A stretch of DNA of 64,000 bases from Euglena gracilis (Eukaryota; Euglenida; Euglenophyceae; Euglenales): positions 24,168,743 through 24,232,742 of the forward strand of contig CP154956.1 in NCBI GenBank assembly GCA_039621445.1, given 5' to 3'. Of this stretch, positions 11,865 through 21,529 are shown piece after piece. Each line of letters begins with the position of its first letter. Position 1 is the first letter of the stretch. Both the position numbers and the translations under genes were made by a program. Under the pieces are notes generated by a model. That model had not been told where the DNA came from. It ran no database searches and was given only the letters and a program-made list of their open reading frames with translations.

Positions 11865-11978
11865 CGACTTGCGCTCCTCCAGGCGCTTCTTGGTGGCCGG
11901 GGTGTGGTGGGCCGGCAGGAAGAAGAGCTTCGGCTGCGTCTTTGTTTCCAGGAAGTGGGAGAACAGGAACTCCCGCTC
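11865..11978 (-). CDS. PNN: PNN-like exon 8, TKTQPKLFFLPA block
   Basis: Acceptor GGCCCAG. Encodes EREFLFSHFLETKTQPKLFF then LPAHHTPATKKRLEERKS. Human Pinin has IRTKTKPHLFYIPG followed by CPATQKL at this place, a strong family match. The only donor that keeps phase 0 into exon 9 is AAGTCG|GCAAGT, a GC donor with otherwise perfect consensus. Confidence 0.88.
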
Positions 11979-12503
11979 CTGGGCCGGCCGGGGAGGAGAT
12001 GGGTCGACCGCTACCGACCTCCTCCGGTGCCCACGCAGCACTCCCTCCAGGCATTGTGGTTTCTTAAGGCACATTAAAATGCCTGAGAATTTCTTTAGAA
12101 AAATTGCCTGAACAATACAAAATGTCTGATTCCCTCTGTCCCCCCCCCCGGTCAATCCTCCATCTCCCAACCAGGAAACTGTCTTCGTAAACTTTGCAAC
12201 CCGCGAGAAATTACTTCACTGAACCAGTTTGATGGAACATTTAGATAAAAACAAAAGAACATTTTTGAAGCAAACACATGGTGTCTGCTTGGGAGCTTTT
12301 GGAGAGGTTTAGAGAGGCCGCGCCCCCCCATCTCGAAAATTGAATATTTTTTATGTTGCCAGGGTATGTTTGAGCGTCGGCAAGCCATGGCATGACCCCC
12401 CAAATCATAGTGGGTGGGCGGCAGCCAGCCGGCCACAGCACCACCCACCCCACCCACCCCAGGTGGACCGGCCGGCCAAGTGGGGGGCGGGGGAGGGGGG
12501 GAC

Positions 12504-12575
12504 CTCCAGCAACAAGCGGCTGTGCGCCTTCCGCAGCTGCTCGTACCGCCGCGTAAGGCGGGCCTGCAGCTCCTC
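12504..12575 (-). CDS. PNN: PNN-like exon 7
   Basis: Acceptor CGCAAGCAG, donor CTGGAG|GTCCCC. The 24 codons (EELQARLTRRYEQLRKAHSR, LLLE) extend the coiled coil. Both edges are phase 0. The open frame continues upstream, so a longer exon using an earlier AG is possible. Confidence 0.7.
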
Positions 12576-12577
12576 CT

Positions 12578-12889
12578 GCTTGCGGATGTCCCCCGCAGCC
12601 CCCTCGCGTGTGGGGGCCCCAGCCCCGGCTGTGACGCACTGGAGTGCCTCCCCGAGGGGATCGATACCGGAGGCCATCAGAAAAATTGCAGAGAAAAATG
12701 CGGAAATTGCAGAAAATTGCGATGAATTGTGGGAAACTGGGGAATTGCGGAAACAGTGGGCGATGCCATGTAAGAATGAGAAGGAGGTCTGGTGGGGGGG
12801 TCAATCCCCCACCTGAGGTTTCCAGGATTCGTTCTCCACATGGCCCTCTCCCAAACGGGACGCCGAGTCGACCCGGGAGGGGGCTGGCC
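12578..12889. mobile_element. Possible older introner forming intron 6 of the PNN-like gene
   Basis: Flanked by CTCCTCCT (12570-12577) and CTCCTCCA (12890-12897), seven of eight identical. The 320-nt intron equals the insert plus one duplication, and its acceptor AG falls in the duplication itself. No terminal inverted repeat is visible, and the sequence CTCCTC is low complexity, so chance is a real alternative. Confidence 0.35.
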
Positions 12890-12895
12890 CTCCTC

Positions 12896-13006
12896 CATCT
12901 GCGTCTTCGCGTTCGCCCGCTCCTGGTCCTTGGCTTCCGCCAGCCGCTGGTCCACCCGCCGCATCTTTTCCGTGAACGCGTCGGCCTTCGTGGGGCCCAG
13001 CGCCTC
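12896..13006 (-). CDS. PNN: PNN-like exon 6, charged coiled coil
   Basis: Acceptor GGCGTCACAG. Encodes TKADAFTEKMRRVDQRLAEA and onward, matching the position and pattern of the plant Pinin segment reading TDAYMRRSDALQRAEQKA. No GT donor lies at a suitable place. The length- and phase-neutral junction is CAGATG|GAGGAG, a GA donor that joins to exon 7. The 3' end is therefore less certain than the 5' end. Confidence 0.8.
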
Positions 13007-13829
13007 CTGTGACGCCACCCACGATACCAAATCGGGCAGGGCAGAGATTCCTCAACTGGGCTGAATTGAGGAATCCCATCCTAATTCCTAAATGAGGAAT
13101 CAGGGTGGAAATCCTTATTTAAGAATTCCACCTAAATTGAAGAAATCCTTATTTAAGAATTCCACCTAAATTGAAGAATCCCTGAAGATTGGGGTCCCAA
13201 CCATCCGGGGGCCAGTATGTGCGTCTGGCACTCTGCGCTGGGGAGGAACAAGACTGTGGCAGATACCCCCGAAAAAACAGCCAAATATGCATTTTTTGGC
13301 CTGTTTGGAAAAGGAAAAAAAATCCGGTGTGTGGGTGATGAGATGGGTGGCACAGAGAGAGCGACAGCTTGGTTAACACAAAATGGGAAAACAACCCGGG
13401 GTGGCCATGAACCCAGAGGGGGGGGCAATTCGACAGCCTTTGACTACTGTCCCTTCCTTGGTTGCACTTAGGCTTCTTGTCTGTTTATGGCCGGCGCTAA
13501 CTTCGCTTCTGGCCCAGTTTGTGTGGTGAGTGGCCAGGGATTCCTTACACCAGTGCTCTTGTGTTCCTCCCCCTGGCCAGGTGAACAACTCTGGGGTCAT
13601 TCCAGGGAGGTTGCCCCACCCCCCTGGTCCTGGTGGCCCAGTGGCTAAACAGGGGGGGGGGGACACCCTCGTTGTAATTATGGGCTCGCGCAACCCTAAT
13701 CCCACTCCTAAAAACTTTTTAAAAAAACGAGCAAAAATACAAACAGCACCCCATCATTTTCGAAAGACCCCGGCTAACTGCTGGGCACTCTGGGGGCCAG
13801 AACCACCGGAACCACCTTTTTGACCTCCC

Positions 13830-14330
13830 TCCTGCCAGGCTATTTGCTGGGTCCAGCCCAGCAGCCAGGCAGGACCCACCACCGGGGGGGGGGGTCCAGC
13901 CAGCTGCTTTTTCCAGCCGGCTGGCTGGACCGGGGGTTTTCTTAAGCGAGAGGGGACCATACCCGGGGGGGGGTCCAGCCAGGGGCGGGGGGGGGGGGGG
14001 GGGGGGCGGGGGGGCTGCGGACTCCCTGCTGGGAGGGATCTGCTGAAACAAAGTTGGGGCCAGCCGAGCAAAGCCAGGCTGGACCAAAAAAAGGGGGTCA
14101 AAATGGCATTATTGGGTTCTTTGAGTTTTCATTTAAAAATGCCAACCCAGTTGGATTTCAGCTTTTTGGGGCATGTTTTGGGTACCCGCAAGGTCCAGCT
14201 ACAAGCCAGCACCTTGCTTCCAGCCAACACCTTTTTTCAAGCCGGGCCGTGGGACCCCCCAGAGTCCTTGGGGTCCTTGGGAAAACCTTCTGGGCTGGAC
14301 CCCCCAGGGTCCTTAAGAAATTCCCTGGTC
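13830..14330. repeat. Interspersed repeat, family F (reverse copy), in PNN-like intron 5
   Basis: Contains GGCTGGACC...AAAAATGCCAACCCAG...GGATTTCAGC, the reverse complement of blocks at 10590-10830 and 14480-14720. The right edge ...TCCTTAAGAAATTCCCTG has the CAGGG-type end of the hAT-like family and 13929 carries a matching TTTTCTTAAG, but the flanking 8-mers do not match, so the exact element is unresolved. Confidence 0.55.
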
Positions 14331-14479
14331 CTTTGTGTTGTTCTCGTTTTGTGCCGGGTCAAAACCCTGCTCACCAATCAACGACCCCCAACAAACCCCA
14401 TTCATCCCAACCCATTTGGTGTTACCCCAAAAATGAGCCACAATTTCGCTCTTAAAAGTGTTTTTTCTGCGCATGTGAC

Positions 14480-14800
14480 ACTATGCAACCCCCAAATTTC
14501 CCTGGCGGAGGTCCCTCCAGAAAAACAGGCAAGAAAGCCCAAATCCAGCGGGGTTGGACATTTTCCCAAAATTTGAGGCAAAAATCCAAAAAAAACCTCA
14601 AAAAATTGCCCATTTCCCCTTTTTTCAAAAAAACTTGGTTGTATGTGTCAAAAATTCGGTCCAGCCCGGCTTTGCCAGGGTACAAAAACTTTGTTGTTGC
14701 TCCCCCCCAGGGGGGTCCGGTCCGCATCCCAGCTGGGGGCTGCTGGCTAAGGAAAAGAAGGTGCTGACCCCCTGGGGGTAGGGTGTGGTCCGGCTAAAGA
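14480..14800. repeat. Interspersed repeat, family F (forward copy)
   Basis: Shares ordered blocks with 10590-10990 (AACAGGCAA, GCCCAAA, ATCCAGC, TTTGAGGC, a C/A-rich stretch, TTTTTTCAAAAAAA, GGTCCAGCCCGGCTTTGC). Lies inside intron 5 of the PNN-like gene. Confidence 0.6.
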
Positions 14801-14846
14801 GATTCCCTGCTCCTGGCACGTCCTCACGAACCGGCAAACACACAAC

Positions 14847-14984
14847 CTGCTTGCATTTGTTCAGGTGGCCCAGCACAAAGCCCATCAGCTTCCGGTCCCG
14901 CTTCGTGTCGGCGATCTTCAGGATGCGGCGCGGCCGCGGCTGCCCGCGCTCGATGGGCTTGTCCTCCTCATCCTCCCGGACAGG
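14847..14984 (-). CDS. PNN: PNN-like exon 5, conserved MGFVLGHLNK core
   Basis: Acceptor AACAG, which is supplied by the end of the inserted element at 14981-15091. Donor is CAAGCAG|GTTGTG. Encodes PVREDEEDKPIERG then RRILKIADTKRDRKLMGFVL and GHLNKCKQ. This is the most diagnostic exon: the K/R-R-x-M/L-G-x-hydrophobic-hydrophobic-G-x-L-x-K pattern defines the Pinin/SDK/MemA domain. Starts and ends in phase 0. Confidence 0.9.
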
Positions 14985-15091
14985 CTGTTTGCTACCAACC
15001 CCAGGGGGATCCGGAGTGCCCTTGAGTGCCTGCCCAGGCAGGCACCCCCCCCCCACGGGGTGGGGTCGGCACCCGACTAAAAAGCAGCCTG
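14981..15091. mobile_element. Introner-like element forming intron 4 of the PNN-like gene
   Basis: The 111-bp insert lies between perfect 8-bp direct repeats CTCCCGGA (14973-14980 and 15092-15099). Both ends read CAGGCTG going inward (right end as reverse complement). Inside is a CCTGCCCAGGCAGG palindrome and a C-run, shared with a relative at about 38185-38256. The spliced intron (14985-15103, 119 nt) equals the element plus one duplication. The acceptor AG comes from the element end, and the donor GT lies four bases before the duplication in the exon. The result replaces one Val codon with Pro and keeps the frame. Confidence 0.85.
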
Positions 15092-15103
15092 CTCCCGGAC
15101 GAC

Positions 15104-15215
15104 CTCCTGCGCGCCCCCGCCGGGCAGCGCCACCAGGGAGCTCAGCCGCGCCTTCTTGCTGGGCTCGCCCTCGTCGTCGTCCTCCCGTTCCCTCTTGACG
15201 AGCCGCGTGAAGTTC
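15104..15215 (-). CDS. PNN: PNN-like exon 4, KKARLSS block
   Basis: Acceptor CCCCCAG, donor CAGGAG|GTCGTC. Encodes NFTRLVKREREDDDEGEPSK then KARLSSLVALPGGGAQE. Plant and animal Pinins carry a similar acidic-to-basic stretch ending in a K/R-R-L/x-SSxV motif ahead of the core. Ends in phase 0, at the border of the introner-like element. Confidence 0.85.
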
Positions 15216-15546
15216 CTGGGGGAGAGGGGCCGAGGTCGGAATACTGCGGTTGTGATTGTCGGTCCGAGGGAATGTGCGGGGGCCTGGGGAATGAGAACAA
15301 TCTTTCCACTCAAAAAATGGTGTTTCCGACTTTTTGATTTTGGACATTATTCGATGCCTGGACGGCCCTCCGACCGCCCTTGGATGAATAGAACCTAAAA
15401 ATAAAAAAAACTTTAAGAGCCTTTCAAAAAACCTTAAGAGGAAACCTAAGAGGAAATGCCTTTTTGCCTTGAAAAAATATGTCTGCATGGAAAGAGGACA
15501 CGGGATGCTGGGAAAAAATAGATTCACACAGGCATCTAAAGAGTAC

Positions 15547-15638
15547 CTTGCTTCCGCTGCCAAGAACCTCGTATGCCTTTCCTGCAGGGCCTTCAATCTC
15601 AGCTCGGTGTCTTGGCGCCGCTGGTCCACGAGGAACAC
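15547..15638 (-). CDS. PNN: PNN-like exon 3, N-terminal coiled coil
   Basis: Acceptor CTCCAG, donor GCAAG|GTACTC. Encodes VFLVDQRRQDTELRLKALQE and onward, a coiled-coil helix. The RRQDTELRL stretch resembles a segment that in animal Pinin follows the conserved core, but here it precedes it. The phase (two spare bases) fits exon 4 exactly, so I keep it as an N-terminal helix. Confidence 0.75.
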
Positions 15639-15691
15639 CTGGAGCATGGGGTGAGGGGGCAAGGCGTCCATGCCAAAGGAGCGGAGCACAC

Positions 15692-15741
15692 CTCTTTCCG
15701 CAGAAGTTCGCGTTCCTTTTCTCCCAGTCGTCCAATCATTG
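15692..15741 (-). CDS. PNN: PNN-like exon 2
   Basis: Preceded by TTGTTCTCCAG and followed by GTGTGC. Encodes MIGRLGEKERELLRKE, a charged helix that continues in phase into exon 3. The ATG here could be the initiator if exon 1 is not real. The intron to exon 3 is only 53 nt. Confidence 0.7.
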
Positions 15742-15806
15742 CTGGAGAACAACAGAAAGAAGGTGAGTCAGGGTTGAGGGCCTGACTAATGGACTGAATA
15801 CTTTAC

Positions 15807-15875
15807 TTTTGTTCCCTCCGTGCACCAACCCGAGCAAATGCGACGACCCGGGGGAGGCGCGGCCAATGATTCCGC
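15807..15875 (-). CDS. PNN: PNN-like exon 1 (tentative 5' exon)
   Basis: Bounded by CGCAG| and AACAAAA|GTAAAG on the minus strand. Its frame (GIIGRASPGSSHLLG...) ends with one spare base that completes a Thr codon with exon 2. An upstream exon or start codon is expected but not identified; 15900-16050 has a further candidate with a TTTCAG acceptor and a GTACGG donor. Confidence 0.45.
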
Positions 15876-17342
15876 CTGCGGTGAGCCAGGACAATGCCCT
15901 GGACCTCCCGCCCCCCAAAGCTGCGCCTCTCCCTCTCCCAATCCCTGCAAGCACCAGCTGGCCCGTACCGAGTGGGGGTGACCGGCTTGCACTGGGCGGC
16001 TGTCCGGCCAGATCAGCGAGTATCCACCAGGCGACAGCCGCTGAAACAACGTGATGAAGGCCCGGCCAACGCAACAGTTGTCCCAAGATAACAACTTCCC
16101 TGGGTGGATGACAACCTCACAGGTTGAGTGGGTTTATCCGTGTCAACAAACCACAGTCCTTGGCAACTGGGGTGGCGGGCAAACGTCACAGATCAACCAC
16201 GCGACATGCGAGGAATACCAAAAAAAATTGTGTGGCCTGATTGGAAGCAGGGTAGTTGGAGTGTGGTGAGTTTGTTATCCCAAAAAAAACAACGAAGTTG
16301 GAGGTGTAATGAAACTATATCAACAAAAAAATACCAGAAGAATGCAGAGTCAATGCAAGGTCTGTGTGCAGGATTTGGAAACCCAAGGTAAGGACTGGAG
16401 CAAACTCCAGCTCCAAGCCCCCCCCTCCAACTCCAACCAATGGACCAAATAGGTGTGCTCGAGAGGGATTTTTTTTTTACCATTTACGCCAAACATTTGA
16501 AGGACTTTTGTCAGAACAGGCCGAAGGAGATGGATAGCAAAGGGGGAGAGCAAAATCAAGCAGCCAAATGATTGAGCCATCCACATGGAAACCCACAGGA
16601 TCTTAGACATGTCCACCTTCTTTTAGTACCCCCTTGGAGCCTTTCAAAAAGTCATTTTATCCAGAAAGAGGGTGTTCCTTTTCGATCACGCTTTTCCCCA
16701 TCCTCAGGGTCGTCCGACTGAGGGTAAACAAAACACTAAAAAAATATCATGTTTTCTTCATTCCAACAAATTCTCGATTCACCTCCCCTCTAAATCATTT
16801 CGATTACTTGTGCGGTTATTATCCACCAAACTTTTTAGAACAAAAAAAGGTACATGGTCTTTTCATCAAGCTCTAAGGGGATGACTTCTTCTGGTGTGGG
16901 ACGCCGGCCAACGTTGCAGGCACACTTCCCGAGCAGGTCACGATTGCACTACACCAGGTTGGGTGTGACACAACCGAGCGACTGCAGTGGAGGCATCCAG
17001 GGAGGGTGACAGTGCAGCCCAATTCACAGGGAAATGTCAAATGGGCGCCAGAAGGGGAGGGGGTGGTGGTGCACATTCACAATACGCTTGCAGAGGGGAG
17101 GGAGTAGTGCATGAGAGGGGGTGGCGTTGAGCCCAGCACGGCGAGGGGAGGTCGGGAGGACGGGGCTGTGCTACACGCCGGGCCCCGACCACCTCACCAG
17201 CGGGTGGGCAGGGAGGGGGACGGGGGCAGGCCCGGACTTGGCCCCGCCGCAGGATGGCCGTGGCCAGCAGGGCCCCCCTTCCCCAACCCGACCGCAGGAC
17301 TTAGGGAAGCCCACAGTGGGGAGTGGACCTGACAGGGCCAGC
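15876..17342. other. No secure gene
   Basis: 15930-16050 holds one candidate minus-strand exon (RLSPGGYSLIWPDSRPVQAG, acceptor TTTCAG, donor GTACGG) that may belong to the 5' end of the PNN-like gene. The rest, including 16100-16900, is AT-rich with no coding or splice evidence I trust. Confidence 0.4.
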
Positions 17343-17576
17343 CAGCAATTTTCTTTAACAGGGAGGGGAGGGGGGTCTCCGCACCCCCAAGCCCCTCCGG
17401 GGGGGGAGGGCCCTTTCTTTGGGGGTCAGGTTTGAGGTTCGAAAAAATCGACTCTTGGCGCCGAAGTTTGAAGGAACCCCCCCCCTCCGGCAGGACCCAC
17501 TCAGCGACCGGGGCTGGCAGGCACACCCACCCGACCCCTTTCCCTCCCTGGGGGTCCAACCTTTAAATACTCCCTG
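17343..17576. mobile_element. hAT-like non-autonomous element, 234 bp
   Basis: The left end CAGCAATTTTCTTTAAC and right end TTTAAATACTCCCTG form imperfect inverted termini. Flanking 8-mers GGGCCAGC (17335-17342) and GGGCCTGC (17577-17584) match at seven of eight. Internal GGGGGTCC and C/G blocks match the other family members. Confidence 0.7.
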
Positions 17577-17599
17577 GGGCCTGCACACCCTGGCTGTCG

Positions 17600-17730
17600 G
17601 CCGGGCCTGGCGGTGGTGGGGCGGCCGTGCCGCTGGCGCAGCCCACCGCGGTCCCACTCCGCCTCGGCGGGCAGCAGCACGGCCCGCCACTGGGCCTGCC
17701 CATCCACGCCCATGGCTGGGGGACATGCCA
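17600..17730 (-). CDS. Possible GC-rich exon
   Basis: A minus-strand frame reads GVDGQAQWRAVLLPAEAEWD and an Arg-rich tail, with the GC-rich composition of the local exons. Splice sites could not be settled and no family was recognised. Confidence 0.25.
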
Positions 17731-18229
17731 GTTGCATGGTTGGCATGTCGTTGCAAAATACAGAACCAAAAGGATTTGCATGATTTGCATAGTGGGCATT
17801 TTTTGCATTGTTTTCATTTTGTATGATGGAAAAATGGAAAATGGAAACTGTGTTTTTTGTGTGTTTTTTTGAATATTTGACCTCCCAATCTTTTGCGAAT
17901 TCTCTTTTCAGGGAGATGGCACAGGGAAATTGCTCTTCTTCAGAATCTCCAGACATCTGACGTTGTATGCGTGCCTTTTGGACCAGATTTGCACTTTGAA
18001 GTTGTTGCGTAATGAAACATGAGGGTGTGCAATATGGGAATCGACTGTGCCACTATGCCAGTTGGCACCGCACTTGCTCTTGCTGTGCCGCTGGGGGGGG
18101 GATAAGTGGGGGGTCGCTGAGCTCTTATCCCTTTATGGGTAAGAGCGAAGCTTACCCCTGGCGAAACCCCCCCTCGACCCCCCCTACCCCCCCCCCGGCC
18201 CCCCCCCCTCCGGGTCGGGGCCACCTCGG

Positions 18230-18450
18230 GAACCGCGGATTATCACCATGATCCCAGCCCAGTTCCCGGAATTTTTTTTTCAGTCGCGAGCGACTGGATT
18301 TCTAGTTTCCGAATCACCCGGGTTTGACCCCCAACTCCCCGCCAGGCCCGAGTTATTCACGCGCGAAGGGGTCCCCCCCCCCCCCCCCCCCCCCTTGATA
18401 AACCCCCCCCCTTTGGACTCTGCCATTTCGGCCAAAAAATGTCAATTTTC
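18230..18450. repeat. Dispersed repeat, copy 2
   Basis: Partner of 231-470 with the same order of blocks: poly-T, GACTGG, GGGTTTGACCCCCAACTC, GCCAGGCCCGAGTTATTCA and GGGGTCC followed by a long C-run. Confidence 0.55.
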
Positions 18451-18464
18451 AGAATATCTCCAAA

Positions 18465-18815
18465 ATGAAGCCAAATCAAAGGAAATGTCCGGAGACCTAA
18501 TTTGAAGCCCTTGGAACGCCCCATCTACCAGTATTTTGATTTCCCCGCAACTCCTCGCCCAGCCCGAGATACGGCCGTTTTCGGCCCAGATGGCCGTTTT
18601 GTGCACTTTTCCCACTGTTCGACTTAGCCGTTTTCGGGGGGTGGGGGGTCAAAAAATCAATATTTTCAAAATTTCTCGAAAATGATGCAAAATCAAAGGA
18701 AATGTCCGGAGACCTAAATTGAAGCCCTTGGAACGCTCTATCTACTGGGATTTTGGTTTTCCCGCAGCTCGCCGCCCAGCCCGAGATACGGCCGTTTTTC
18801 GGCCAATTTGGGCCA
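18465..18815. repeat. Two-copy tandem repeat, unit about 220 bp
   Basis: A block starting AATCAAAGGAAATGTCCGG and ending CCCGAGATACGGCCGTTTT occurs at about 18474 and again at about 18692, with roughly 90% agreement in the shared 110 bp. Confidence 0.85.
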
Positions 18816-18846
18816 TTTTGTACACTTTTTCCACTGTTTGATTTAG

Positions 18847-19425
18847 CCATTTCGGCCAAAAAAAATCGAAAAAAATCGAAAAAAATTTTTTGCCCGAAAC
18901 GATGTTTTTTGGCCTCCCGGACCCAGAAAAACTGTTTTTCGACCCGTCAGCGCCCCGTTTTGGGCCGCCGACCCATTGACTGTGGGTCATTTTCGGGTCA
19001 AAAAAGTCGGGAAAAAAACGAAAAAAAATTTTTGGCCCAAAACGATGTCTTTTGGCCTCCCGCACCCAGAAAAACTGTTTCTGGGCTGAAAATGAGCGTT
19101 TTTTGACCCGCCAGCGCCCCGTTTTGGACCGCCAACCCATTGACTTTGGGTCAAACCTGGGTCAAAAAAGTCGAAAAAAATCGAAAAAAAAATTTGCTCG
19201 AAACGATGTTTTTGGGCCTCCTGGACCCAGAAAAACTGTTTTTGGGCCGAAAAATGAGCGTTTTTCGGCCGGCCAGCGCCCCGTTTTGGGCTGTCAACCC
19301 ACTTCCGGTCATTTTTGGGTCAAAAAAGTCGAAACAATCGAAAAAAATTTTCGCTCAAAGCGCTGTTTTTGGGCTATCCAGACCCGGAAAAGGTGTATTT
19401 TGAGCCAAAATGAGTGTTTCGTCAC
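18847..19425. repeat. Satellite, about four units of 143-160 bp
   Basis: Each unit contains TCAAAAAAGTCGAAA, a run of A/T, AAACGATGTTTTTGG, CCTCC.GACCCAGAAAAACTG, GAAAATGAGCG and CAGCGCCCCGTTTTGG. The AACGATGTT landmark falls near 18898, 19041 and 19201, with a diverged copy near 19357. Open frames across it are artefacts. Confidence 0.9.
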
Positions 19426-20514
19426 CCCCCCCCCCGGCGCCCTGTTTCGGGCACAAAACCTTTGCATATCAGTCAAAAGAGCTCCATGGAGTGCGCCGGT
19501 TTATATGGGGGTGTCAATGAAGGGGTGGGTGAGCGCTTCTTAAGAGCTCAGCACTATTCAAAACCTGGTTCAAGGGGGGGGGGGTATTTTGACAATCATG
19601 TACACTTTTTCCAACTGAAAAACACAGAAGCATGAGCAGAAGAACATCTCCACACCTCTTCCATGTTTTCCCAAAAAGGTCAAGCAAACCAGATACGGAC
19701 GACCAACCCAAAAAACCTTCACTTATAATTCCTTTCCGGGGAAGAAAAATGAAAAAAGCGGGACCGCATAAACCTCCCAAATCTGGTTCTGAAACTGATA
19801 TTTATTAATTTAATTACCAATTTTAATGTGACCGACCATCAAAAATGACATTTTTGACAAATCTTGCCAATAATTGCCAATTTGGGGGGTTGCGGGTTTG
19901 GAGGGTCAGAATTTGACCAACAACTCCTTGACTTATAAAGTCCCCCCACTTATTAACCCTACGGCTGACCAACCAAAATCGATCCCATAAACCCCCGGGG
20001 GTTTACAAATGGGGGGGGGGGGTTACGTTGGGAATGAAAAAAATTTGGGGGGCTGCGTTGGGAATGAAAATGAACAACGTTGCAGCAGAGGTGCAAACAT
20101 TCACCACCAGGTGTGAAATTTCAAATTTCACGTTTTCCCACCAGAGGTGGAAAAAATGCTCTCTAGCAGCAAAGACCACATCTCCTGAACATGCAACCTG
20201 CATTATTTTTGTATTTTTTGCATTGCATATTTCGAGGCGCCTTATTGCATCCCTCCCGTTCCATGAACCTTCTGGGCACCCACCATGGCCCCACACCCCC
20301 ACCCCATCCCTGATGGCAGGGGCAGCACAGGAGGGCAGGGCGTGGGCTGGCCGCGCAGCAGCGGAGTGGCCGCCTGTGTCTGGTCGAACACGGGCGGCGT
20401 TTGGCGGAAGTCGCGGCCGGGGCCTCCCTGTGGGCCGATCCATGGGGGGGGGCACCACCAGGATCCACGGGGGGGGGGGGCACAGTTTGGTATAAGGGCA
20501 GGTGACCATATATA

Positions 20515-20531
20515 CATATATACACACACAA

Positions 20532-20563
<32 letters not shown>

Positions 20564-20600
20564 ACATATATATATATAATATATATATATATATGGTCGG
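20515..20600. repeat. AT/ACA microsatellite
   Basis: Alternating TATACATATA and related dinucleotides, strongly self-complementary. Confidence 0.95.
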
Positions 20601-20689
20601 ACCCCCCCTCTGGACCAGGAGGAGGGGGGACACCCCCCTCTAACATGTACACACACCTTACATCGAACCCTGGGGGGGGGGCAAGGGTG

Positions 20690-20860
20690 ATGGGGTGGAC
20701 GGCCAGGGAGGCAGCGCGGTTGGGCCAGCCCCGGGCGATGGCCTCAATGATGGCGCCGTGGCTCAGCGCGTAGAACTCCCGGAAGAGCGTGCGCGGCTGC
20801 GGGCCGGGGCGGCTGGGGGGCCCCGCCGTGGGGGGCCGCGGGGCTCCACTGAGGGTCTTT
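20690..20860 (-). CDS. Exon of unrecognised gene (region 20-29 kb)
   Basis: The minus-strand frame includes RTLFREFYALSHGAIIEAIA and RGWPNRAASLAV, preceded by a Pro/Gly/Ala-rich stretch. GC-rich at third positions, like the neighbouring exons at 21005-21160 and 21225-21365. Boundaries are approximate. A further GC-rich open stretch lies at 20285-20450. Confidence 0.45.
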
Positions 20861-21004
20861 TTTTTCCCCACGCTGACTAGCTAGCTTTTCTGGTGGAGGG
20901 GGGGGGGGGCTGGGAATGGGCTTTCATACCTCCCACACCCCCCAAAGCTGCCCCCCTCACCTGGGGGTTTGGGGTACCGGCGGCACGGCGCGGGGCGGGG
21001 TCCG

Positions 21005-21160
21005 GCGCGTCCAGGGTGTAGATGGCTATGCGCACCTGCACCTCGTAGAAGTCCGGGTCCTCCGCGTCGGTCGTGATGATCTCCTCCGCGAGGGTCTTCC
21101 GCCGCTCCCCGTTGGGAAGGGCGCCGTGGCGCCGCGTACCACGGGACGGCTTTCCCTGGG
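21005..21160 (-). CDS. Exon of unrecognised gene
   Basis: Follows a CTTCTCCCAG acceptor. Encodes GERRKTLAEEIITTDAEDPD then FYEVQVRIAIYTLDAPDP. The alternating hydrophobic pattern (YEVQVRIAIYTL) suggests beta strands of a soluble domain. Acidic residues dominate the rest. No family recognised. Confidence 0.5.
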
Positions 21161-21224
21161 AGAAGGGGGTAGGGCGGTGGTCCTCGATGCATCCCACAGG
21201 GCGACACGGGGCCCAGCAGCACCG

Positions 21225-21365
21225 CGCCAACGCTCCGCGCGGTCCAGGATGAACTGCAGCTCGGGCCACGACACCTCGAAGTCCCCGGGCATGAAGGTCT
21301 GGTCCACCTCCGCCTCCGTCGCAGCGCAGCCGCCTCGGTCCTGCTGGCGCATGAGGGGGGACGCC
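21225..21365 (-). CDS. Exon of unrecognised gene
   Basis: Encodes EAEVDQTFMPGDFEVSWPEL then QFILDRAERWRG, a mixed acidic/aromatic stretch. Separated by roughly 60 nt from the next exon downstream on the minus strand. Boundaries approximate. Confidence 0.45.
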
Positions 21366-21529
21366 GACACGTGGGCCAGGCGAGCGCGGTTCAAAACAGA
21401 CTTTGTGGGCCACAAAGGGCTGTTTGGTGCCCACAGGTGAACCAGAACGTTGCTCTAATGCGGGTATCCCGCCACTGCCTTGCACCCGTCAGCAACACAG
21501 CAGCGGGCCGAGCCGGCCGCGGCCAGGTC

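Larger units (their letters stand above)
7401..15875 (-). other. PNN: PNN-like gene (Pinin/SDK/MemA family), gene-level entry
   Basis: Fourteen minus-strand exons join in phase at every junction and give about 546 residues with a TAA stop at 7401-7403. Recognition rests on three conserved blocks in the right order: a basic/acidic segment ending KKARLSSLVAL, the core KRDRKLMGFVLGHLNK (family pattern: N-R/K-R-hydrophobic-G-LL-GTL-KF), and ETKTQPKLFFLPAHHTPATKK (family pattern: IRTKTKP-hydrophobic-aromatic-PG). Coiled-coil helices lie between them and a long Glu/Asp/Pro-rich tail follows. Known Pinin proteins are nuclear, associate with the exon-junction/splicing machinery and affect alternative splicing; the same role here is inference. 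I see no clear promoter, and the true start may lie upstream of 15875. One donor is GC (exon 8), one may be GA (exon 6), and one intron is a transposon (14981-15091). Confidence 0.8.

Noticed and set aside
13929-14327. hAT-like element between TTTTCTTAAG (13929) and TTAAGAAATTCCCTG (14327)
   Set aside because: Flanking 8-mers GGCTGGAC and GTCCTTTG do not match, so these may be ends of two different elements.
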